Below, piece after piece: positions 7,601-15,646 of a stretch of 32,725 bases of DNA. Source of the DNA: CAZXYF01 sp964644705 (GTDB lineage: Bacteria; Planctomycetota; Brocadiia; SM23-32); NCBI GenBank assembly GCA_964644705.1, contig CAZXYF010000012.1, forward strand, positions 1-32,725, in the 5' to 3' direction. The notes beneath the pieces are model-generated. The model was not told the origin of the DNA, made no database searches, and worked only from the letters and a program-made list of their open reading frames with translations. Position 1 is the first letter of the stretch. Every line of letters starts with the position of its first letter. Both the position numbers and the translations under genes were made by a program.

Positions 7601-8759
7601 CCACACCGCGTTCTTTCAGCTTACGGATTATAAATGGCTGATACAGTTCCAGCGCAATCTTTTTGGGAAGTCCACACTGATGCAATTCAAGCTCCGGTCC
7701 AACCACAATAACGCTCCGTGCGGAGTAATCCACTCGTTTACCAAGGAGGTTTTCCCGGAACCGCCCCTGTTTCCCTTTAATCATATCGGTCAGGGATTTC
7801 AGCGGGCGATTGGTGCTGCCCAGAACCGGTCGTTTGCACCGGCTATTGTCGAACAGAGCATCCACAGATTGCTGCAACATTCGCTTTTCATTCCGAATAA
7901 TCACATCGGGAGCATTCAGCTCCAGCAGCTTGCTCAGACGATTATTCCGGTTGATGATCCGTCGATAGAGGTCATTGAGGTCACTGGAGGCGAAATTCCC
8001 GCTATCCAGGAGAACTAACGGTCGAAGACCCGGCGGGATAACCGGGATAGTTTCCATGACGATCCATTCAGGATTATTCTGACTCTTCCGCAGGGCGTCG
8101 GCTTCGGTCAGCTGTTTTATGATCTTTTTGCGTCGCCCTTTGGAGTTCGTTTCTTTCAACTCCATCCGCAATTCTCGGCAGAGCTGCTCAAGATCCATGT
8201 TCCCCAGTAATTTTTTCACAGCTTCCGCCCCCATCAGTGCCTCGAAGCTATGGGGGCCATACTCACTGACGGCCTCTCGATATTCATCTTCCGTCAACAT
8301 CTGACGATATTCCAGAGGCGTATCTTTCGGATCGGTGACAACGAAATTCTGAAAATATATCACCTTTTGGAGATCCGTACTTTTCATCCCCAGGAGATTG
8401 CCCAAACGACAGGGCATGCTTTTGAAAAACCAAATATGAACAACGGGTGCCGCTAAATTGATATGGCCCATCCGTCGCCGTCGGACTCGGCTGTGGGTCA
8501 CTTTTACCCCACACCGGTCACAAACGATGCCTTTATGTTTCATGCCCCGGTATTTTCCGCAACTGCACTCCCAATCGCGCTCCGGTCCGAAAATCCGTTC
8601 ACAAAAGAGACCATCACGTTCGGGACGATACGTACGATAGTTGACCGTCTCTGGTTTTTGCACTTCCCCGTAGGACCAGCTTCGGACATCTTCCGGGGAT
8701 GCGAGGGTAATCCGAACATTACCATATTCGTTTATTTTTTCGTATCCTGCGTCGGCCAT
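4659..8759 (-). CDS. rpoC: DNA-directed RNA polymerase subunit beta'
   Basis: Beta' carries the catalytic magnesium site of RNA polymerase. The protein has 1366 residues. The N-terminal zinc site is formed by Cys65, Cys67, Cys80 and Cys83. The active-site motif NADFDGD is at 454-460, after the VDYSARSVIVVGP region. The second zinc cluster appears further on, around CEAPDGVCAMCYG. The trigger-loop and bridge-helix region contains RASFREGLNVLEYFSSTHGARKG, split in the usual way. The C-terminus ends in a Glu/Ser-rich tail. ATG at 8759 is preceded by GGAGGT. It follows rpoB by 108 bases. No truncation is seen. Confidence 0.98.
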   Translation of the reverse strand: MADAGYEKINEYGNVRITLASPEDVRSWSYGEVQKPETVNYRTYRPERDGLFCERIFGPERDWECSCGKYRGMKHKGIVCDRCGVKVTHSRVRRRRMGHINLAAPVVHIWFFKSMPCRLGNLLGMKSTDLQKVIYFQNFVVTDPKDTPLEYRQMLTEDEYREAVSEYGPHSFEALMGAEAVKKLLGNMDLEQLCRELRMELKETNSKGRRKKIIKQLTEADALRKSQNNPEWIVMETIPVIPPGLRPLVLLDSGNFASSDLNDLYRRIINRNNRLSKLLELNAPDVIIRNEKRMLQQSVDALFDNSRCKRPVLGSTNRPLKSLTDMIKGKQGRFRENLLGKRVDYSARSVIVVGPELELHQCGLPKKIALELYQPFIIRKLKERGVAETVKSAKKELEARTDEVWDVLDEVIQGHPVLLNRAPTLHRMGIQAFDPILVEGSAIRLHPLVCRGFNADFDGDAMAVHLPLSVEAQVEAKTLMMAPHNVFTPQDGEPIISPSQDIVLGCYYLSLEPRSEFDELQTFSSFQEVFMAYSGDHVEVHDRVRVRPGEGDEVVTDNGEDPSEIDGYLQTTVGRIIFNEMLPEGMPFYNFQLGGGGLSRIIDDCYDRLGREKTIHMLDDMKDIGFHTATQSGVSFAMTDLKPAPNKEEILEETDEAVEEIMEHYREGAITDVERSQRVIDEWNATKEEVSEEVFDALATDERDGEPYHNPVWLMMESGARGKGMQINQLAGMRGLMAKPGGEIIESPIRASFREGLNVLEYFSSTHGARKGLADTALKTADSGYLTRRLADVAQNVIITEQDCETTNGITKEPVIRGDRIEVPLSEIISGRVARDNIVDLVHDEVIVEENEVITEEIARRIEEFDERMKIRVRSPLTCEAPDGVCAMCYGMDLARKRMAERGLAAGIIAAQSIGEPGTQLTMRTFHIGGVAMGGAEENKIVAARGGEVIYDGLKVATSNDGAEVVISRQGEIALQDDKGREVERHTLPMGAEMEVEEGDVVSEDETICEWDIHYTPIIAEVGGTVRYEDIVEGKTYRVEKDEEHGTSRKVIMEHEGDMHPQILIEGEDGDILALYPVPEKAILEVSEGDEITAGTRLARTLREVRRTQDITGGLPRVTELFEARDPNDPAVMSEIDGVVADIERKRGRTVVRVEDPDTGYESEHKVPTGKHMRVNKGEKVSAGEALVDGPLVLDDILRINGEEALHQYMLQEMQNVYRAQDVTIDDKHFEIIISQMTERVKVQDGGDTQLLPGKLVDRFKFREINEEVMEEGGEPATAEPTLLGITKAALHSDSFISAASFQNTTRVLTEAALAGKSDDLKGLKENVILGHLIPSGTGFRAFAQSEVEQIDTTETKELAESAESE

Positions 8760-8867
8760 GTTGCCACCTCCAGTGCGACCTCTCCGCTGTGCGCAGAAGT
8801 CAAAGACTGTGATTTATATCTGGAAAAGCGTATTCGTGCGCTCCTGCACCGAACTACCGGTCATTTG

Positions 8868-11800
8868 TTACAAATTCTCTTTTTCCAACCTGAGATTCAG
8901 ACCCAGTCCACGAATTTCATTAGCCAGCACTTCAAATGCAACCGGTATGCCGGCGTCCAAAACGTTAGTCCCTTTGACCATGGACTCGTAGATCTTGGTG
9001 CGACCGTCCACGTCATCACTTTTGACGGTCAACAGCTCCTGAAGAACGTGAGCCGCCCCGTATGCTTCGAGAGCCCACACTTCCATCTCACCGAAGCGCT
9101 GTCCGCCATAGCGAGCTTTACCACCCAGCGGTTGCTGGGTAATGAGGGAGTATGGCCCCGTCGCACGGGCGTGAACTTTGTTGTCGACCAGATGGTCCAA
9201 TTTCATCATATACATGTATCCCACCGTTACGCCCTGGTCAAACGATTCCCCCGTCCGACCATCATACAGTGTAGCCTTCCCATCCTCAGGGAGTCCCGCT
9301 TCACGCAAGTAATCGCGTATTTCTTCTTCCGTAGCTCCATCAAATACGGGCGTGACCGCTTCAAATCCCAATGTTTTCGCAGCCCAGCTCAGATGGGTCT
9401 CCAGGATCTGCCCCACATTCATACGACTCGGTACACCGAGTGGATTCAAAACCACGTCGACCGGGGTTCCGTCATCCATATACGGCATATCTTCTTCGGG
9501 AACAATTTTTGCTATAACCCCTTTGTTTCCATGCCGTCCGGCCACTTTGTCGCCCACCCCCATTTTCTGCTTGGTCGCAACGTAAACTCGAACCATTTCC
9601 AGCACGCCGCTGGGGAGTTCATCGCCTTTGCTCATCCGAGTCGCACGGCTGTCGCGCTCGGTAATCAGTTCCTGGATTTTCTTTGCAAAGGGCATATAAG
9701 CAGCTTCCGCCTTCTTTTTCAGCCGGCTACTGCCCACTTCCACATTATCAAGCGTGAACTCCTCTGCCATCTCGGCAATTTCCTCGGGTTCCATCTCGTC
9801 CGTAATCTCAATGGGCTGCTGGCTCGAACTATCCAGCAACGGGCCACCAACGACCTGCCGAAGGGCATCAAGAGTCTGTCGGAACTGTCCCGCAATTTTC
9901 TCGTTATACTCCTGCTCCAGTTCATCAATCTCTTCGTCGATCTCCCCGCGTTCGTCTTCATCCAGAGCAGAACGTCGGCTAAAGCGCTCGGTGTGAATTA
10001 CCACTCCATCCGTCCCGCTTGGCACGGTCAGAGATTCATTCCGAACATCCTCTCCCGCTTTACCGAAAATAGCATACAGAAGCTTTTCCTCCGGGGATAG
10101 TTCGCTCCGACTTTTCGGGGAAACTTTCCCCACCAGTATGTCGCCCGAGCTCACCCATGTACCTTCACGAATAATCCCCCGCGAATCGAGATTCGCCAGC
10201 TGATTCTCCGATACGTTGGGAATATCGCGCGTAAACTCCTCTTTCCCCAATTTCGTTTCCCGGATCTCCGTCTCGAATGATTCAATATGCACGGACGTGT
10301 AATCGTCATTTTTAACCACGTTTTCACTGATGACGATTGCGTCCTCGAAATTATATCCCTCCCACGGCATGAATGCGCACAACAGGTTCCGCCCCAGAGC
10401 CAGTTTTCCTTCCGACGTGCCGGGACCATCGGCGATAATCTGTCCCTCTTCAACCTCTTCCCCAACTTCAACAATCGGCCGCTGATTATAGGAAGTTCGC
10501 TGATTCAGAGCAGAAAACTTAGTCAGGGGATATTCATCTTCCTCGTCGATAACGATACGCTGACTATCCACAAACGTCACTGTGCCCGACTTACGAGCTT
10601 TCACCGTCAGCGATGAATTCTGGGCCACGTCCTTCTCCATGCCGGTCCCGACCAATGGGGCTTCGGTCTGCAGCAGCGGAACAGCCTGACGCTGCATGTT
10701 GGATCCCATCAGAGCACGGTTCGCATCACTGTGCTCAAGGAATGGAATCAAGCTGGCACTTACCCCCACCATTTGCTTCGGGGACACATCGGCATACTCA
10801 ACGTCTTTCAGTGGGACTTCCACGAAATCACTCTGGTAACGCACCAGAACGGGCTCATCCTTCTCCATGTCCTCGATCGGACGATCGGCGGGCAAAATAT
10901 GCGCGTTTTCCTCCTGGTCAGCACGCAGATAATGAACCTCGTCCGTTACCTCCCCATCCTCCATACGCTTGTATGGTGTCACAAGGAATCCAAACTGATC
11001 CGTTTCGGCATATGAGCCCAGGGAGGTGATTAGCCCGATGTTCGTCCCCTCAGGTGTCTCAATGGGACAAATGCGGCCGTAATGCGAAATGTGAACATCG
11101 CGCACGTCAAAACTGGCACGTTTCCTGTTCAACCCTCCCGGGCCAAGCGCGCTCAAACGACGTTCATGGGTGAGCTGGGCGAGCGCATTCGTTTGATCCA
11201 CAACTTGAGACAGATCGCTGCGGCCGAAGAAATAATTCATGGCCGAGCTCACGGTTTTAGAGTTGATCAGACTCCGGGGCGTGAACTCATCAGGATCCTT
11301 GAGATTCAAACGCTCCTCGACCGTCCGCCTCATCTTCAGGAAACCCTTGCGGATTTCCACTTCCGCCAATTCTCCGATCGTGCGGACGCGTCGATTCCCA
11401 AGATGGTCAATATCATCTACATATCCCTCTCCACTGCGCAGTTTCATCACATACCGAATCGCTTCCACCAGATCCTCGGGACGCAGCGTCTGATGTTCGA
11501 GGGGAACGTTTTTGTCAAATTTTCGATTCATGCGGAATCGCCCCACATCCCCCAGGCGATACCGATTGGGATCGTAGAATTTTTCCCACAGCATCTCCTT
11601 TGCCTTCTCGAAATTGAAGGGGGTGCCCGGTCGAAGCCGACCGTACAGTTCTTTAACAGCCTGCCGATGATTATTGGCGTTATCGTCCAGCATCGTATTT
11701 ATCAGAAGCATATCCGGGGAGCCCTCAACCACGAGTAACTCCTCAACCCCGGCCTCCGCCAGTTGCTGGGCCTGCTCATCAGTGATCGTCTCACCGGCAC

Positions 11801-12536
11801 TCACAAGCGTCACGTCCCCATCTTCGAATTCGACCGTTTCGGCGCTGACACGCTCGCGCAATTTAGCGGCCGCTGTACCCGGGGTGATTTCCACTTCTTC
11901 CGTCTCGTAAAACCGCTGCACAAGGTCCGCGTCGGTTGCCAGATCCTCACTCAGCGCTCGCAGAAGAAGCGTTGTCGGTATTTTACCACTCTGATCCAAC
12001 CGGCAGCTGAGGATATCGTACCGGTTAGTTTCCATCTCCACCCAGCTTCCTCGTTCAGGGATGATCCGGCAGGAGTGGAGGGTCCGTTCACCCGATACTT
12101 CCTGAGAGAAATCGCATCCAGGAGACCGGTGAAGCTGCATGACGATAACACGCTCACTACCATTGACGATAAATTCGCCGCCCCCGAGCATCACCGGCAT
12201 TTCCCCGAGATACACACTTTCCTCAACGCCTTCGTCCTCCCGGTAGAGGCGTACGCGGACGTGGAGAGGATAGCCGTACGTTAACCGCAGCTGCCGACAT
12301 TCCTCAGGGGTGTAGCGCGGTTTTCCGAGGCTATACCCAACAAATTCGACCTTGACCCCTTTACTTTCATTCTCAATGGGGAATATCTCTTCCATAACAG
12401 CTTGCAGCCCCTTGCTCTCGCGTTCATCCATGGGGACATTCGGCTGCAGGAATTCATTGAACGACTGTCTCTGGATCCTCGTCAAATCCGGCACTTCCAA
12501 TCGAGTGCCAATTTTTGCAAAGTTCCGCTCTTCCAT
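8868..12536 (-). CDS. rpoB: DNA-directed RNA polymerase subunit beta
   Basis: Beta forms one jaw of RNA polymerase and the rifampicin pocket. I place the start at ATG 12536 (MEERNFAKIG, 1222 residues). AGGGA lies six bases before it, whereas the TTG two codons upstream would leave no spacing from that site. The rifampicin region reads GRSDLSQVVDQTNALAQLTH followed by ERRLSALGPGG. It keeps the residues equivalent to E. coli Q513, D516, H526, R529 and S531 but differs at 514 (V for F), 515 (V for M), 520 (A for P) and 522 (A for S). The C-terminal part with GGKARYGGQRFGEMEVWALEA (split) and the final clamp region are intact. It follows rplL across a gap holding a strong hairpin. Confidence 0.98.
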   Translation of the reverse strand: MEERNFAKIGTRLEVPDLTRIQRQSFNEFLQPNVPMDERESKGLQAVMEEIFPIENESKGVKVEFVGYSLGKPRYTPEECRQLRLTYGYPLHVRVRLYREDEGVEESVYLGEMPVMLGGGEFIVNGSERVIVMQLHRSPGCDFSQEVSGERTLHSCRIIPERGSWVEMETNRYDILSCRLDQSGKIPTTLLLRALSEDLATDADLVQRFYETEEVEITPGTAAAKLRERVSAETVEFEDGDVTLVSAGETITDEQAQQLAEAGVEELLVVEGSPDMLLINTMLDDNANNHRQAVKELYGRLRPGTPFNFEKAKEMLWEKFYDPNRYRLGDVGRFRMNRKFDKNVPLEHQTLRPEDLVEAIRYVMKLRSGEGYVDDIDHLGNRRVRTIGELAEVEIRKGFLKMRRTVEERLNLKDPDEFTPRSLINSKTVSSAMNYFFGRSDLSQVVDQTNALAQLTHERRLSALGPGGLNRKRASFDVRDVHISHYGRICPIETPEGTNIGLITSLGSYAETDQFGFLVTPYKRMEDGEVTDEVHYLRADQEENAHILPADRPIEDMEKDEPVLVRYQSDFVEVPLKDVEYADVSPKQMVGVSASLIPFLEHSDANRALMGSNMQRQAVPLLQTEAPLVGTGMEKDVAQNSSLTVKARKSGTVTFVDSQRIVIDEEDEYPLTKFSALNQRTSYNQRPIVEVGEEVEEGQIIADGPGTSEGKLALGRNLLCAFMPWEGYNFEDAIVISENVVKNDDYTSVHIESFETEIRETKLGKEEFTRDIPNVSENQLANLDSRGIIREGTWVSSGDILVGKVSPKSRSELSPEEKLLYAIFGKAGEDVRNESLTVPSGTDGVVIHTERFSRRSALDEDERGEIDEEIDELEQEYNEKIAGQFRQTLDALRQVVGGPLLDSSSQQPIEITDEMEPEEIAEMAEEFTLDNVEVGSSRLKKKAEAAYMPFAKKIQELITERDSRATRMSKGDELPSGVLEMVRVYVATKQKMGVGDKVAGRHGNKGVIAKIVPEEDMPYMDDGTPVDVVLNPLGVPSRMNVGQILETHLSWAAKTLGFEAVTPVFDGATEEEIRDYLREAGLPEDGKATLYDGRTGESFDQGVTVGYMYMMKLDHLVDNKVHARATGPYSLITQQPLGGKARYGGQRFGEMEVWALEAYGAAHVLQELLTVKSDDVDGRTKIYESMVKGTNVLDAGIPVAFEVLANEIRGLGLNLRLEKENL

Positions 12537-12542
12537 ATGCAA

Positions 12543-12713
12543 TCCCTGTTGTGTGGTAAGGGTAAACGTCTCCGGAACGGACCTACCGAAAATAAATCAC
12601 GCCCATCGGGTTGATATACTTAGCCCGCCCCCTCCAAATTACGGGCATCTGGAGGGGCGAGCTATATATCTCATCCATTTATGATGCGAATTGCTCGCAA
12701 TATTGCTGCGTTA
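12543..12713 (-). other. rplL-rpoB intergenic region
   Basis: This 171-base gap has no gene. It contains a strong GC-rich hairpin (12621-12664, listed separately) and the rpoB ribosome binding site. No clear promoter was found. In E. coli the equivalent gap carries an attenuator and an RNase III site, which lowers rpoBC expression relative to the ribosomal genes. A similar role is a reasonable inference here. Confidence 0.6.
12621..12664 (-). promoter_or_regulatory. Hairpin in the rplL-rpoB gap, probable attenuator or RNA processing site
   Basis: As minus-strand RNA, UAGCUCGCCCCUCCA pairs with UGGAGGGGGCGGGCUA, giving about 15 bp with one G bulge and one U-G wobble. The wobble pairs only in the minus-strand RNA (it would be C-A on the other strand), which supports function in the rpoB transcript. 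No T-run follows (TAAGTATATC instead), so it is not a standard rho-independent terminator. Confidence 0.65.
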
Positions 12714-13160
12714 TCACTCGCCGTGCGGAACGACCTCCGCCTCCGCACCAGCTTCTTCGAGTTCCTCAACTGCCTCTTCCGCTTCATCCTCGGGAATTGC
12801 TTCCTTGATCGCGGACGGTGCGTCCTCAACGACCGACTTCGCTTCTTTCAGCGCAAGGCTTGTCATTGAACGGACCGCCTTGATCACCTGGATCTTGTTA
12901 TCCCCGAAGTCTTTGAGTTTCACGTCGAATTCAGTGGCGACCTCTTCTTCCTCCTCGCCACCTTCACCGCCACCTGCCGCGCCGGCGGCAGCAACGGGCG
13001 CCGCCATTGCAGATGCTTCGACGTTAAAACGATCTTCAAAGGCTTCTACAAGCTCGGAAAGCTCCATGAGTGTAAACTCTCCAACTTTGTCCAGAATCTC
13101 CGTTACCTTCTCGGAGTATTCTTTCTCTTCCTGTTCTACTTCTTCAGTGGCCTCGGCCAT
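12714..13160 (-). CDS. rplL: Large ribosomal subunit protein bL12 (L7/L12)
   Basis: bL12 forms the flexible stalk that recruits translation GTPases. At 148 residues it is longer than the usual 120-130. About 15 acidic residues (MAEATEEVEQEEKEYSEK) precede the dimerisation domain. The hinge is rich in Ala/Gly/Glu, and the C-terminal domain ends in a short extra VVPHGE. The factor-binding helix reads VIKAVRSMTSLALKEAK where most bacteria have a version of TGLGLKEAK, so both glycines are replaced. ATG 13160 has GGAGGAGG upstream. It follows rplJ by 83 bases. The extension and acidity are unusual, but the gene looks intact. Confidence 0.95.
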   Translation of the reverse strand: MAEATEEVEQEEKEYSEKVTEILDKVGEFTLMELSELVEAFEDRFNVEASAMAAPVAAAGAAGGGEGGEEEEEVATEFDVKLKDFGDNKIQVIKAVRSMTSLALKEAKSVVEDAPSAIKEAIPEDEAEEAVEELEEAGAEAEVVPHGE

Positions 13161-13243
13161 CGGTACTTCCTCCTCCGGTTACTCAGAAAACATTTACATC
13201 AAATCGAATCGAACGTATACACACACATTCCATCAGGATCCGC

Positions 13244-13768
13244 CTACTCTTCTTCTTTTTTCTCCTTAACCTGTTGCAACACGGAAGCGACTCGTTTCAT
13301 ACTTCCATTGATACAATTGACAAACTGCTGGGCGGGCGCCGATATTCCGGCCAGAACCTGTCCCAACAGCGTCTCACGGTCCGGCAATTCCGCCAGTTTC
13401 TTGACGCCTTCGGGGCTGAGCACTTCACCCTCAGCATATCCCCCCAGCACAGACATCTCCGGGGCGACATCTACCGCCTCATCAATCGCTTTTGCTGCCT
13501 GCACAGGATCCGATCCCGTTACGACCGCAGTAGGACCCTCCACAAGTTCTTTGAGTTCTGGAATGCCGATCTCCTCCAGTGCGATATTGAACAGACGGTT
13601 CCGCACCACCATCATCTCTGCACCATCTTCTTTCAGCTGACCACGTACCTCCGCTGACTCGTTTGCACTCAACCCCTGATACTCTACAAACACACAACCG
13701 TGTTCATCGAGTTCAGAGAAGCGGTCAGCCATCTCTGCTATCATAAACTCCTTGATCTTACGGGACAT
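13244..13768 (-). CDS. rplJ: Large ribosomal subunit protein uL10
   Basis: uL10 anchors the bL12 dimers to 23S rRNA at the stalk base. The 174 residues start MSRKIKEFMIAEM and contain the family pattern VVRNRLFNIALEE and an EGPTAVVTGSDPVQAAKAI stretch. The C-terminal helix, which binds bL12, ends with a Lys/Glu run (KEKKEEE). ATG 13768 follows AGGAAA. Only 24 bases separate it from rplA. The usual L10 leader RNA therefore cannot lie in that gap; any autoregulatory structure would have to overlap rplA. Confidence 0.96.
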   Translation of the reverse strand: MSRKIKEFMIAEMADRFSELDEHGCVFVEYQGLSANESAEVRGQLKEDGAEMMVVRNRLFNIALEEIGIPELKELVEGPTAVVTGSDPVQAAKAIDEAVDVAPEMSVLGGYAEGEVLSPEGVKKLAELPDRETLLGQVLAGISAPAQQFVNCINGSMKRVASVLQQVKEKKEEE

Positions 13769-13792
13769 ATTTCATTTCCTACCGTTTTTGAG

Positions 13793-14473
13793 TCACATTG
13801 CCAGTTTTACGCCGGGGCTCATCGTACTGGTGAGCACTACATTCTTGAAATATTGGCCACTTGCACCTGTGGGTTTCTCTCGGGCAAGGTGCTCAAGAAC
13901 AGCGTGCACATTATCCCCCAGCTCCTCGTCGCCAAATGAGATCTTCCCAACTGGGACGTGGATATTTCCGCCGTCATCATTTCTCATCTCAACTTTTCCA
14001 GCTTTAAACTCTTCTACAGCCGCAGCGATGTCGTCGCGCACCGTGCCATTCTTCGGTGTGGGCATGAGTCCACGTGGCCCCAGATATCGCCCCAAACGCC
14101 CCACCTGGCTCATCATAGATGGTGTGGCCAGAGCAACGTCGAAATCCATCCATCCGTCCTCAACCCGTTCAACAAGGTCATCGGACCCCACTTCATCCGC
14201 CCCGGCTTCAAGCGCCTCCTCCGCGTCATCGCCTTCGGCAAACACGACAACGGTGACGCTTTTGCCTGTGCCATGGGGCAGCGATATCGACGTGCGCACC
14301 TGTTGATCGGTCTGACGCGGGTCAATACCTAATTGAACAGCGAGCTCCACAGTCTCATCAAAGTCGGCCTGCGGCATCGATTTTAACAGATCAATCGCAT
14401 CTTCCAGAGCATACCGCTGCGATCGATCAATCCTATCGCGTGCTTTTTTATATCTTTTGCTTCGGGTGACCAT
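13793..14473 (-). CDS. rplA: Large ribosomal subunit protein uL1
   Basis: uL1 binds 23S rRNA at the mobile stalk beside the E site and in many bacteria represses translation of its own operon. The 226 residues match family length. The two-domain pattern is clear: a basic N-terminal helix, FDETVELAVQLGIDPRQTDQ, then LATPSMMSQVGRLGRYLGPRG followed by LMPTPKNGTV. The C-terminus ends with LTSTMSPGVKL. ATG 14473 has only a weak upstream site (AGGT/AAAGAA). It lies 45 bases after rplK. Confidence 0.97.
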   Translation of the reverse strand: MVTRSKRYKKARDRIDRSQRYALEDAIDLLKSMPQADFDETVELAVQLGIDPRQTDQQVRTSISLPHGTGKSVTVVVFAEGDDAEEALEAGADEVGSDDLVERVEDGWMDFDVALATPSMMSQVGRLGRYLGPRGLMPTPKNGTVRDDIAAAVEEFKAGKVEMRNDDGGNIHVPVGKISFGDEELGDNVHAVLEHLAREKPTGASGQYFKNVVLTSTMSPGVKLAM

Positions 14474-14518
14474 TTCTTTTTTACCTATATATCAGTTCGT
14501 CGGCGGAAACAGCGGGAT

Positions 14519-14947
14519 TTACTTCACCACATCAATGCCACAACTCCGTGCCGTACCCTCAATGATCTTTCTCGCGTTCTCCACGTCGTGCGCGTTGAGA
14601 TCATCCAGTTTTTCCTCGGCAATTTCGCGCACCTGTTCTTCGGTAACTTCCCCAGCCGACTCTTTCCCGGCCAGGCCGGAACCTTTGGCCACGTCGGCCG
14701 CTCGTTTGATCAGGTACGATGCGGGAGGACTCTTCACATCAAAATCATACGAGCCATCACCATACACCCGGATCTCAACGGGCAGGGGAACGCCCATCTG
14801 GTCACTTGTTCGTTCGTTGAATTCATTGATGAACTGACCAATATTTACACGGTGCTGACTCAATGCAGGGCCCAGAGGCGGAGCCGGATTGGCCTGGCCT
14901 CCTGTGACCTGCAATTTCAATGTTACTTTAGGTTGTTTTTTTGCCAT
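14519..14947 (-). CDS. rplK: Large ribosomal subunit protein uL11
   Basis: uL11 binds the GTPase-associated centre of 23S rRNA and is the target region of thiostrepton-type drugs. The 142-residue protein carries the N-terminal signature GGQANPAPPLGPALSQHRVN with the conserved proline-rich helix, the FDVKSPPASYLI strand and the C-terminal EGTARSCGIDV rRNA-binding end. ATG 14947 is preceded by GAGGAAG. It follows nusG by 60 bases. No L1-type regulatory hairpin could be assigned in that leader by eye. Confidence 0.97.
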   Translation of the reverse strand: MAKKQPKVTLKLQVTGGQANPAPPLGPALSQHRVNIGQFINEFNERTSDQMGVPLPVEIRVYGDGSYDFDVKSPPASYLIKRAADVAKGSGLAGKESAGEVTEEQVREIAEEKLDDLNAHDVENARKIIEGTARSCGIDVVK

Positions 14948-15007
14948 TGTACTTCCTCTGCGTATAGTGCACTCTATGTTTGTATTCAGTATCCGACCTG
15001 GTTTGTC

Positions 15008-15556
15008 CTACGCCAGCTCAACCTGCCAGTACGCCAGTTCAACGGGCGTGGGGCGATTGAACACTGTGACAACAACTTTCACACGTCCGGTGGCGGGATT
15101 AATCTCCTCCACCTGACCTTTCATGTCATGAAATGGTCCTTCTTTGATCTCCACCATATCGCCCTCGGCAAAATCAACTTCCAGAACAGGCGTTTCCTCT
15201 GTTTCCTCTTCCTCTTCGCCGACAAGCTGGGCAATTTCCTCATCCTGAAGAGGCCAGGGGCGTTCCGCTCCGATAAAATCTCCAACACCGCTCGTCTCTC
15301 GGATCAGATACCAGAGGGAATCGGGGATATCGCCCTCTTCATTGGTATCCACTTCAATGATGACGTATCCAGGATATAACTTACGTTCCACCTCACGTCG
15401 TTTGCCGTCTCGTATCTCAGTTACAGTCTGTGTGGGAACGAGCACATTGGGAATACCATCCTCTTTCCCTTCGAGCTCGATCGCCTTTTGGAGGTTATCT
15501 CGTACCTCCTTTTCGCGATTGCTCTGAACTCTCAGAACAAACCATTGCTTTGCCAC
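15008..15556 (-). CDS. nusG: Transcription antitermination/pausing factor NusG
   Basis: NusG binds RNA polymerase through its N-terminal domain and Rho or ribosomal S10 through its C-terminal KOW domain. I choose GTG at 15556 (MAKQWFVLRVQSNREKEV, 182 residues) because GGAAGG lies nine bases upstream. The frame is open to a TTG at 15577, but that would place the ribosome binding site inside the gene. The N-terminal domain has RKLYPGYVIIEV; the KOW segment reads FAEGDMVEIKEGPFHDMKG. An acidic linker (EEEEETEETP) joins them. It lies between secE and rplK, as usual. Confidence 0.95.
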   Translation of the reverse strand: MAKQWFVLRVQSNREKEVRDNLQKAIELEGKEDGIPNVLVPTQTVTEIRDGKRREVERKLYPGYVIIEVDTNEEGDIPDSLWYLIRETSGVGDFIGAERPWPLQDEEIAQLVGEEEEETEETPVLEVDFAEGDMVEIKEGPFHDMKGQVEEINPATGRVKVVVTVFNRPTPVELAYWQVELA

Positions 15557-15646
15557 TGCGTTTTTCCTTCCGGTCAAATTTGCTATGCGAAATTAGTTAG
15601 ACGTTGGAATTTCCACGTTCAAATATCCATCCCAACCAAAGCCAGT

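Noticed and set aside
8463..10100. A 545-codon open frame on the plus strand over rpoC and rpoB
   Set aside because: It lies entirely opposite conserved polymerase genes, has no ribosome binding site or known motif, and arises from their codon bias.
12537..12542. TTG start of rpoB two codons earlier
   Set aside because: It would leave no space from the AGGGA site; the ATG at 12536 is better placed.
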